DNA from: an uncultured Oscillospiraceae bacterium
Lineage (GTDB): Bacteria; Bacillota; Clostridia; Oscillospirales; Oscillospiraceae
Reading direction: 5' to 3'
DNA: 64,000 nucleotides
Assembly (NCBI GenBank): GCA_910587345.1
Contig: CAJUKH010000066.1
Span: forward strand, 27,070-91,069
In this document: one piece after another, positions 58,142 through 64,000 of the stretch
Layout of the letters: every line of letters begins with the position of its first letter
Position numbering within the stretch: position 1 is the first letter of the stretch
Program-made: the position numbers and the translations under genes
The notes under the pieces: model-generated
Told to the model about the DNA's origin: nothing
Databases searched by the model: none
Seen by the model: only the letters and a program-made list of their open reading frames with translations

Positions 58142-58915
58142 ATGGAAATGATCAAAACCGTGGGCCTCCATAAATCCTTCGGAGCCCTCCACGTCCTCAC
58201 CGGCGTCAACCAGACCATTGAGAAGGGGGAGGTGGTCTCCATCATCGGCCCCTCCGGCGGCGGCAAATCCACCTTCCTGCGCTGCCTCAACCTGCTGGAG
58301 ATGCCCGAGCAGGGCCAGATCTTCTTTGAGGGCACCGAGATCACCGGCAACCCCGCTCCCGGCCAGCCCGCCCCCAAGCGCCGCAAGGGCGCCGAGCCGG
58401 TGGACATCGACATCCACCGCCAGAAGATGGGCATGGTGTTCCAAAACTTCAACGTCTTCCCCCACCTGACGGTGGCGGAAAACATCACCCTGGCCCCCGT
58501 CATGCTGAAAAAGAAGACCCAGGCCCAGGCCGACGACATGGCCAAGGAGCTTCTCAACCGGGTGGGCCTGCTGGAAAAGTATGACGAGCGGCCGGGCAAC
58601 CTCTCCGGCGGCCAGAAACAGCGGCTGGCCATCGTCCGGGCCCTTGCCATGGAACCTGATGTGATGCTCTTTGACGAGCCAACCTCCGCCCTGGACCCCG
58701 AGATGGTGGGGGAGGTGCTGGACGTCATCAAGGGTCTGGTGGATTCCGGCATGACCAGCGTCATCGTCACCCACGAGATGGGCTTCGCCCGGGAGGTCTC
58801 CGACCGGGTCCTCTTCATGGCCGAGGGCAACATTCTGGAGCAGGGTTCCCCCGACCAGGTCTTCAATCATCCCGCCCACCCCCGGCTTCAGGACTTTTTA
58901 AGAAAGGTGCTGTGA
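58142..58915 (+). CDS. amino-acid ABC transporter, ATP-binding protein (system 2)
   Basis: This 257-aa GlnQ-like ATPase has Walker A GPSGGGKST (36-44), Q-loop VFQNFNVFPHLT, signature LSGGQKQR, Walker B VMLFDEPTSALDPE and the switch His in VTHEMGFAREV. A Pro/Lys-rich insertion (ITGNPAPGQPAPKRRKGAEP) sits between Walker A and the Q-loop, longer than in the system-1 ATPase. AAAGGAGGAA precedes the ATG. The M20 gene begins 5 bp after its stop. Confidence 0.95.
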   Translation: MEMIKTVGLHKSFGALHVLTGVNQTIEKGEVVSIIGPSGGGKSTFLRCLNLLEMPEQGQIFFEGTEITGNPAPGQPAPKRRKGAEPVDIDIHRQKMGMVFQNFNVFPHLTVAENITLAPVMLKKKTQAQADDMAKELLNRVGLLEKYDERPGNLSGGQKQRLAIVRALAMEPDVMLFDEPTSALDPEMVGEVLDVIKGLVDSGMTSVIVTHEMGFAREVSDRVLFMAEGNILEQGSPDQVFNHPAHPRLQDFLRKVL

Positions 58916-58920
58916 TCATT

Positions 58921-60363
58921 ATGGATAAGAAAAAACTGTACGACATCGTAGACAAGCATCAGCAGACCATCACCACCCTCTCCGACAAGGTGTGGGAGCT
59001 GGCCGAACTCTCCCTGCTGGAATACCAGACCGCAGACTACTACTGTGAGCTGATGGAGAAGCTGGGCTTCACCGTGGAGCGGCAGGTGGCCAACGTGGCC
59101 ACCGCCTTCTCCGGCAGCTACGGCTCCGGCCACCCCGTCATCGGCATCCTGGGCGAGTTCGACGCCCTGGACGGTCTGGACCAGGCCGCGGGCACCGCCC
59201 AGCGCCAGCGCCACTCCGCCACCAACACCTGCGGCCACGGCTGCGGCCACAATATGCTGGGCGCCGCCTCTCTGGGGGCCGCCATCGCCATCAAGGAGGC
59301 CATTGAGGCCGGGGAGCTGAAGGGCACCGTCATCTTCTACGGCTGTCCCGGTGAGGAGGGCTGCGCCGGCAAGGCCTTCATGGCCCGGGAGGGGGTCTTT
59401 GCCCACCTGGACGCCGCCCTCACCTGGCACCCCGGCACCACCAACAAGATCACCACCGGCTCCAACGCCGCCTCCCTGCAGTACATCTACTCCTTCAAGG
59501 GCCTCTCCGCCCACGCCGCCGGCGACCCCTGGGACGGCCGCTCCGCCCTGGACGCCGCCGAACTGATGAACGTAGGCGCCAACTTCCTCCGGGAGCACAT
59601 CGCCCCCAAGGAGTGCCTCCACTACTCCTTCCTGGACGTGGGCGGGGTCTCCCCCAATGTGGTCCAGCCCACCGCCAGCGTCCTCTACATGATCCGGGGG
59701 GAGAACGTCCGCAAGGCCAAGGCCCTGAAAAAGCGGGTGGACGACATCGCCCAGGGCGCCGCCCTCATGACGGGCACCACCGTCACCCAGCGGCAGATCG
59801 ACGGCACCTCCTCCACCTTGTCCAACACGGTGCTGGAAAAGCTGCTCTTTGACAACCTGAAGGAAGTCCCCCTGCCCCAGTACACCCCGGAGGAGTGGGC
59901 CTTGGCAAAGGAGATCTTCGCCACCTATCCCCACGAGAGCCTTCCCGGGGACGAAACCGTCCTTGCCAACCCCGCCGCCAGGGCCGAGGTGGCCGAGAAG
60001 AGCGAGAAGGGCACCCGGGTCATCAACGACTTTATCGTCCCCTATGTCCCCGGCAACACCTTCTCCCCCGGCTCCACCGACGTGGGGGACGTGAGCTGGC
60101 TCACCCCCACCGCCCAGTTTACCGCCGTCACCTTCGCCAGCGGCTCTCCCGGCCACTCCTGGCAGAACGTGTCCCTGGGCCGGTCCTCCATCGGCCACAA
60201 GGGGGTCATCTATGCCGCCAAGGTCCTGGCCGCCAGCGTCTGCGACCTGATGACCGACCCGGACCTTCTCAACAAGGCCAAAGCCGAGTTTGCCGACACC
60301 GCCGCCGAGGGCTATGACTGCCCTCTGGAGAAAGACCTTATCGCCGGCCCCCAGGCCCTGTAA
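58921..60363 (+). CDS. M20 family amidohydrolase, AbgB-like
   Basis: The start is ATG at 58921 (MDKKKLYDIVDKHQQTI); a GTG at 58912 overlapping the ATPase stop is possible. The 480-aa protein resembles the B subunit of aminobenzoyl-glutamate hydrolase: ILGEFDALDGLDQAAG, metal ligands in NTCGHGCGHNMLGAA, GCPGEEGCAGKAFM (catalytic Glu), ALTWHPGT, AHAAGDPWDGRSALDA and a C-terminal GSTDVGDVSWLTPTAQF with SPGHSW. Such enzymes split an N-acyl or peptide-like bond to free an amino acid. Operon position suggests that ABC system 2 brings in its conjugated substrate. Confidence 0.9.
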   Translation: MDKKKLYDIVDKHQQTITTLSDKVWELAELSLLEYQTADYYCELMEKLGFTVERQVANVATAFSGSYGSGHPVIGILGEFDALDGLDQAAGTAQRQRHSATNTCGHGCGHNMLGAASLGAAIAIKEAIEAGELKGTVIFYGCPGEEGCAGKAFMAREGVFAHLDAALTWHPGTTNKITTGSNAASLQYIYSFKGLSAHAAGDPWDGRSALDAAELMNVGANFLREHIAPKECLHYSFLDVGGVSPNVVQPTASVLYMIRGENVRKAKALKKRVDDIAQGAALMTGTTVTQRQIDGTSSTLSNTVLEKLLFDNLKEVPLPQYTPEEWALAKEIFATYPHESLPGDETVLANPAARAEVAEKSEKGTRVINDFIVPYVPGNTFSPGSTDVGDVSWLTPTAQFTAVTFASGSPGHSWQNVSLGRSSIGHKGVIYAAKVLAASVCDLMTDPDLLNKAKAEFADTAAEGYDCPLEKDLIAGPQAL

Positions 60364-60383
60364 GTCCCATCCCCAAAACCACA

Positions 60384-60420
60384 AACGCCCCCTGCGGTCC
60401 AGACCGCCGGGGGCGTTTTC
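60384..60420. terminator. terminator after the ABC-M20 operon
   Basis: AACGCCCCC and GGGGGCGTT flank a smaller inner pair and are followed by TT, between convergent genes. Confidence 0.75.
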
Positions 60421-60434
60421 CCTCTGCCCGGCCC

Positions 60435-60779
60435 TCACCCCGCCGGCCGTTCCCTCTCCCCGGCGGCCAGCCGCCTTGCCATGGTCAGGATGGCCAGCAG
60501 CTGGGCGTTGCTGGGCCTTTGCTTCAAAGGGCCCCGGGCCAGCTCCTCCAGATAGGCCTGCTGGCGGAGCCAGGCGATCTCCCCCGCCTTTCGCATATTC
60601 CGCTCCACCGCCCGCCAGTTGGTCTTGTACTGCCGGGCCACCTGGGGATAGACCTGCTTTGTCACCAGGTGCAGGCACTCCTCATCCGCCAGACACATCT
60701 CCACGGCGGAAATGAGATAGAGAAAGCCCTTGTAATTGGCCGTGATGCCGAGGCGAAGCAGCATCTCTGTCGTGGACAT
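60435..60779 (-). CDS. orphan Spo0A C-terminal DNA-binding-domain protein
   Basis: This 114-aa protein looks like a free-standing Spo0A output domain: LLRLGITANYKGFLYLISAVEMCL, then LVTKQVYPQVARQYKTNWRAVERNMRKAGEIAW, which is the Spo0A recognition-helix pattern. There is no phosphate-receiver domain, so it cannot be controlled by phosphorelay. The last 40 residues (PLKQRPSNAQLLAILTMARRLAAGE) replace the usual FAEK.TNSEFIALIADKLR ending with a clear relative. It may compete with Spo0A at its boxes. Start ATG at 60779; the XRE gene is 15 bp upstream. Confidence 0.82.
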   Translation of the reverse strand: MSTTEMLLRLGITANYKGFLYLISAVEMCLADEECLHLVTKQVYPQVARQYKTNWRAVERNMRKAGEIAWLRQQAYLEELARGPLKQRPSNAQLLAILTMARRLAAGERERPAG

Positions 60780-60794
60780 TCGCCCCCCTCCCCT

Positions 60795-61010
60795 CTATGT
60801 CTCGTCAATTTTCAGCAGGTCAGAGACCGTAACTCCCATATATGCCGCCAGGCTTTGCAGTGTGCTGAGCTTTGGGTCCGTCTCCTCCCGCTCCAGATGG
60901 CTGATCTCCTCTACGCTGAGTCCTGTTTCCCCCGAAAAGTCGAACTGGGTCATGTGCTGGACGCGCCGATAGGCCTTTATTCTTTTGGCTAATGCGTCTT
61001 TCTCCGGCAT
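60795..61010 (-). CDS. XRE family helix-turn-helix regulator, 71 aa
   Basis: The ATG at 61010 (MPEKDALAKRIKAYRRVQHMTQ) lies 8 nt after GAAGGAG. The product is one HTH domain: MTQFDFSGETGLSVEEISHLEREETDPKLSTLQSLAAYMGVTVSDLLKID. With the Spo0A-C gene 15 bp downstream it forms a two-gene regulatory operon. Its operator is not obvious. Confidence 0.85.
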   Translation of the reverse strand: MPEKDALAKRIKAYRRVQHMTQFDFSGETGLSVEEISHLEREETDPKLSTLQSLAAYMGVTVSDLLKIDET

Positions 61011-61206
61011 ATTTTCGACTCCTTCAGACAGCATTATACAAAAGAAGGAGAAAAGGTCCACGGACCGCAGTCCGGATTTGCTTTTTTTATCAAAAAAACC
61101 GGCCCCACGCCCCCGGCTGGGCCGGAGGTCACTCCCGGAGACGGGATGGCCGGACAATAATACTTCTCTGTTTGTATAAGTTCCTTCGGGAGACCGATTT
61201 GCAACA

Positions 61207-61243
61207 AAAAAGGCCAACGAAATAAAAATTTCGTTGGCCTTTT
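61207..61243. terminator. bidirectional terminator
   Basis: AAAAAGGCCAACGAAAT and ATTTCGTTGGCCTTTT form a perfect stem 20 bp after the DUF6147-like gene on the minus strand. Confidence 0.9.
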
Positions 61244-61263
61244 GTCTTTGAGCCGCTTTGAAA

Positions 61264-61698
61264 TTATTTGCAGGTCTTGGGAGAGGAAACAAGGACCCCT
61301 GTATCCGAGCCGCCATTCAATTCCGCATAGGCCGTCAATGTGGCACGATATTGAACGCCAGGGTGGCCATAAAATGTGACCGAGGCCGCGTGCTCAGAAG
61401 CCTTTTGGGCTAAAAAATGGGAGTTCTTTTCTGCAGAGTAAGTGCCAGTTTCAACCCAGTCTATGCCATCCCACTCTTCAATCAATATCTTCTGTGCTCC
61501 GAGACAGTCCATAATATCAGTCCCATATACAACAAATGTGACTGACATCAAATGCCCTCCCTTCGGGACAATTCCGATAGCATAGCCATCCAGATACAAA
61601 CTTGCCCGGGGTTCTACTTGTACCGCTTCGGCAGCGGTGCATACATTACACCCCAACATCAAAATGGCTAAAAGAAAACCGAGAACTCGCTTCTTCAT
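61264..61698 (-). CDS. secreted DUF6147-like protein, 144 aa
   Basis: The ATG at 61698 starts a signal peptide (MKKRVLGFLLAILMLGCNVCTAAEA). The mature part has beta strands typical of small secreted clostridial proteins: EPRASLYLDGYAIGIVPKGGHLMSVTFVVYGTDIMDCLGAQKILIEEWDGIDWVETGTYS and PGVQYRATLTAYAELNGGSDTGVLVSSPKTCK. The match to DUF6147 is from memory. It is 15 bp after the anti-sigma gene, so it is probably a third product of the sigma module. The function is unknown. Confidence 0.7.
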   Translation of the reverse strand: MKKRVLGFLLAILMLGCNVCTAAEAVQVEPRASLYLDGYAIGIVPKGGHLMSVTFVVYGTDIMDCLGAQKILIEEWDGIDWVETGTYSAEKNSHFLAQKASEHAASVTFYGHPGVQYRATLTAYAELNGGSDTGVLVSSPKTCK

Positions 61699-61713
61699 AA
61701 ATTAACGCACCCC

Positions 61714-62559
61714 TCAAGGTTGAATTGAGTCAAGCATCTCCTTTAATTCATCAAGTGAGATATTTCCTCCTGCGCTGTATGTTACACCATTTATGTCCCA
61801 AGTTGCTCTTTCTGTATCCATATTTGTAGAAAGAACAAACTCAATTCCCTTTGCTTGATACATATTGTGCTCGGCTGTTTGGTTTTCTTCAAACGTGAAA
61901 TCCTCCTCGAACCCAATCGTAACCCGAATAAAAAGAGTGCCACTATCAGTTGTATATCTGCCACTGATGGTAGTAGTGTTTTCAGCTTCCATGGCGGCTA
62001 CTCTATCAATAGAATATCGATTCGGTATCCATGTTGGTATCGCCGGATTTTCTACCTCATAATACTCCAGCGCTTCCGCCAATGACTTGAAGCCGTTCTC
62101 CTCCGCCACCTCCAGTTCCATCACCCCGGAGGCCGGGCGCAGGGAGAAGGTCTCGCTTCCCCATTCGATCAGGCGGTCAAGTACCCCGGCCCCGCTGGCG
62201 TCCGCCACAAAAACCACAACGCAGAACAAAGCGGCAAAGGTGACCAGCGTCTGTTTCAGCCGGACAAAACGGCTTTTCCCGGCCGGGGCCTTCTCCGGCA
62301 GCGGGGCCGCCAGAACGTCGAACAACTCGGAATGGTTTTCCTTGAACTTTTCATACTCCGCAGCGGGATCGTAGCCTTTGGGAAGGACGGGCGCCTTCTC
62401 CTCCAGTACATCCAAATAAGCACAGATCAGGTCAATATCACAGTCGTACTCAGAAATGCTTGACATTTGTTCCAGCTCCTCCATCAACTCCGACAGAGGT
62501 TTTTCCCGTAACCGCATTTTCATTTCTTGGGCGGTCTCATGTCCGTTCGCATCGGCCAT
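61714..62559 (-). CDS. anti-sigma-like membrane protein with DUF4367 domain
   Basis: This 281-aa protein has about 100 cytoplasmic residues with acidic helices (KPLSELMEELEQMSSISEYDCDIDLI), one membrane helix (LKQTLVTFAALFCVVVFVADASG) and an external DUF4367-like domain (PTWIPNRYSIDRVAAMEA, GTLFIRVTIGFEEDF, ATWDINGVTYSAGGNISLDELKEMLDSI). This layout is typical of anti-sigma or sigma-regulating proteins. It is 67 bp downstream of the sigma gene in the same direction. Confidence 0.82.
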   Translation of the reverse strand: MADANGHETAQEMKMRLREKPLSELMEELEQMSSISEYDCDIDLICAYLDVLEEKAPVLPKGYDPAAEYEKFKENHSELFDVLAAPLPEKAPAGKSRFVRLKQTLVTFAALFCVVVFVADASGAGVLDRLIEWGSETFSLRPASGVMELEVAEENGFKSLAEALEYYEVENPAIPTWIPNRYSIDRVAAMEAENTTTISGRYTTDSGTLFIRVTIGFEEDFTFEENQTAEHNMYQAKGIEFVLSTNMDTERATWDINGVTYSAGGNISLDELKEMLDSIQP

Positions 62560-62626
62560 ATATCAATACCTCCTCTCTCCCTTAATTCCCTCATATCCGC
62601 AAAGTGCAACATCTTTTTTCATTTTT

Positions 62627-63115
62627 TCAAAAATATTTTTTCAGTTGCTCCGTCAGCCGGATGCTTCTCATCCGACAAGCCCCGTGGCTGATGCCCATCA
62701 TGTCGGCGATCTCCTTCAGATTATAGCCCTTGCACCGCATAAAGATCAGCTTCCGGTTCATCTCTGTCAGCCAGTCGGGCAGCATCAGCTCCACGTCCGA
62801 GATCTCATCCCTTTCCGAAGCCAGCTCGGGGATCAGCTCTGTGGAGACCTCCGACTCAAATATCCTGTAATGCTTCCGCCAGAAGTGCTTGATCTTATTC
62901 TCCGCCACGCCGAACAACCATTTCTGTATCCGCTTGGTGTTGTTCGGGTAACCCGGCAGAAAATCGTTCAAATGAAACAACAAAGCGACGGCAACTTCCT
63001 GAAGGGTATCCTCCGTATAGTTCACGTCGCCGATTCTCCGCAGGACGTACTGATAAAGCCGCCCGATGTTGTCTTCATATATTTCCCGGAAGATACGCTC
63101 CCTCTCCGTCTCCAT
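62627..63115 (-). CDS. ECF-like RNA polymerase sigma factor
   Basis: This 162-aa protein has region 2 (REIYEDNIGRLYQYVLRRIGDVNYTEDTLQEVAVALLFHL, with WLFGVAENKIKHFWRKH) and region 4 (LPDWLTEMNRKLIFMRCKGYNLKEIADMMGISHGACRMRSIRLTEQL). It directs polymerase to its own regulon and is probably held by the DUF4367 protein encoded next. The ATG at 63115 has GAGACGGAG only, not a strong site. Targets are unknown. Confidence 0.88.
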   Translation of the reverse strand: METERERIFREIYEDNIGRLYQYVLRRIGDVNYTEDTLQEVAVALLFHLNDFLPGYPNNTKRIQKWLFGVAENKIKHFWRKHYRIFESEVSTELIPELASERDEISDVELMLPDWLTEMNRKLIFMRCKGYNLKEIADMMGISHGACRMRSIRLTEQLKKYF

Positions 63116-63160
63116 GTCAGCACTCCCCCATCTCTATGTCGTCTGCCAAAGGCCCATAAC

Positions 63161-63526
63161 TCATGTCAAATGGCGGGAAAAGGCCACGCAGAATTCTACG
63201 CAGGCCTTTTGACAGAGCCGGACATTTTCAGGGGAGAGCCCCATACAAGCCTCCTGCACCCCCGCTTCCAGCGGGGAAAGCATGCTTTGGGCGGCAGGTT
63301 TCCCGGTGCCAAGAAGTTCATCCACACTCACGCCAAGCACATCTGCAATGCGGACCACCATATTCAGGCTCAACTTTGTTTTCGCTTTTTCGATATTTGT
63401 AATGTTGGCGGTGGAACAGCCCACCGTCTCCGCCAGTCCTGCCTGTGTCCATCCTCTGTTTTTCCGGACCCGCCGTATCCTTTCTCCGATCCCAACGTAG
63501 TCAACAAAACATTCCATACAATTCAT
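63161..63526 (-). CDS. XRE family helix-turn-helix regulator, 121 aa
   Basis: The start is ATG at 63526 (MNCMECFVDYVGIGERIRRVRKNRG), five bases after AAGGA. The HTH is GWTQAGLAETVGCSTANITNIEKAKTKLSLNMVVRIADVLGVSVDELLG. A C-terminal part of about 45 residues (LSPLEAGVQEACMGLSPENVRLCQKACVEFCVAFSRH) is Cys-containing and may sense something or dimerise. It is upstream of the sigma module, 45 bp before the sigma start, and may control it. Confidence 0.87.
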   Translation of the reverse strand: MNCMECFVDYVGIGERIRRVRKNRGWTQAGLAETVGCSTANITNIEKAKTKLSLNMVVRIADVLGVSVDELLGTGKPAAQSMLSPLEAGVQEACMGLSPENVRLCQKACVEFCVAFSRHLT

Positions 63527-63867
63527 CACATCCTTGCATAAAAAGAATTGTACAGAATATTAAGGGCTTAATACAGACATTGCATAAAATATTCCATTTT
63601 ATATGGTTTATATTTCAGGGGATTTCCAAAAATTTTTTTGTGGAAAAAAGCCCGTCCCCAAAGAAGCATCAATTATCGTTTATTATCTCTAAAGTTATAA
63701 TTTCCCGGTCTGCACCCCCCTTCCTGCCGAAGCAAGGGCTTTCTTCTTCCATCCCGCCGGGAAAGTTTAATTTCTATAATGAAATTGTAACATCATTCTG
63801 TATCTTTTTCAATCTTTCCGACAGATTTTCTTATCTCAAAAAAGAACCCCCCTCGTTTCGGGAGTCC
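63527..63867. other. gap upstream of the regulator, no gene seen
   Basis: AT-rich DNA with no supported gene. It should contain the promoter of the minus-strand regulator and sigma module; several TATAAA-like stretches near 63580-63610 are candidates, but no clear -35/-10 pair stands out. Confidence 0.5.
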
Positions 63868-63868
63868 A

Positions 63869-63964
63869 TGTCTACCAAATGTCTACCAAAAACAGGGCCG
63901 GAGCCGCCGAGGGAGAAGGGCTTGCAAAAACCGGCCGGGATCTTTGTCTACCAAAAGTCAACCA
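63869..63964. repeat. TGTCTACCAAA direct repeats at right edge
   Basis: TGTCTACCAAA occurs twice in tandem at 63869-63890 and again at 63945-63955, followed by the variant AGTCAACCA. The two pairs are about 75 bp apart with GC-rich sequence between. Such pairs could be protein-binding sites or the end of an element that continues beyond the window. Confidence 0.5.
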
Positions 63965-64000
63965 CCGGCACTTTTCGGCCCAATTCCCCCCCGCTTCCCC

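Noticed and set aside
58888..60678. A 596-codon frame opposite the M20 gene
   Set aside because: Gly-rich shadow frame; the plus-strand M20 protein has metal-binding motifs and fits the operon.
1..64000. tRNA, rRNA, tmRNA, RNase P or SRP RNA genes
   Set aside because: I looked for T-loop signatures and the core motifs of these RNAs and found none with a supporting fold; a covariance search would be decisive.

Overview
The window looks like the chromosome of a GC-rich, spore-forming, anaerobic gut Clostridium (Bacillota), most like Oscillospiraceae relatives such as Flavonifractor or Pseudoflavonifractor. The evidence is a one-chain clostridial pyruvate:ferredoxin oxidoreductase, bofA and a Spo0A C-terminal-domain protein, a bifunctional Rel, an S-layer-homology protein, strong AGGAGG ribosome sites with TTGACA-N17-TATAAT promoters, and third-position GC bias in the housekeeping genes. 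The genus is an inference. I found no rRNA, tRNA, CRISPR array or complete insertion sequence.

Layout. 0-9.8 kb: a DUF4230 gene cut by the left edge, nifJ, then a patch of small membrane-protein genes mixed with dispersed palindromic repeats. 9.85-22.2 kb: comM, a DEAD-box helicase, DUF2156 and GNAT proteins, an EamA protein, two RidA proteins, a degenerate tyrosine recombinase, an esterase, an orphan BlaI-type regulator, typA with a duplicated 5' end, and a secreted stalk-domain protein. 22.2-34.4 kb: a WG-repeat lipoprotein, a polar amino-acid ABC operon, an SLH protein, a cytidylate-kinase-like protein, the cytosine operon codBA with a leader-peptide attenuator, a flavodoxin-like reductase, an M42 peptidase and ybaK. 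34.4-36.5 kb: a second repeat-rich AT-rich patch, closed by a copied 3' half of ybaK. 36.6-48.5 kb: recJ, rel, a D-aspartate-ligase-like ATP-grasp gene, an aspartate racemase, mutS, a 1-kb palindrome-rich gap and a murE-type ligase. 49.2-53.1 kb: a GNAT gene and the ferrous-iron operon feoA-feoA-feoB-Cys-rich peptide with three identical-type operators. 53.2-64 kb: an ECF sigma/anti-sigma operon with a secreted His/Cys-repeat protein, an ECF-transporter S component, bofA with DUF2508, a second amino-acid ABC operon with an AbgB-like amidohydrolase, a Spo0A-C protein, and a second sigma/anti-sigma module with three regulators or secreted proteins.

How the genes work together. Central fermentation (NifJ), nutrient uptake (two polar amino-acid ABC systems, CodB, Feo), cell-wall building (MurE, D-Asp ligase, racemase), stress and starvation signalling (Rel, two alternative sigma systems) and DNA maintenance (RecJ, MutS, ComM) are all present. 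The most unusual features are (i) three separate cases, at typA, codA and ybaK, in which one end of a conserved gene is duplicated, with foreign-looking AT-rich DNA between the codA and ybaK copies; (ii) dispersed repeat families, including a 251-bp inverted pair 24.7 kb apart; (iii) a possible metal-sensing ECF sigma operon encoding an 11-residue His/Cys repeat protein next to feo; and (iv) a 25-codon leader peptide whose stop codon lies in the terminator stem upstream of codBA.
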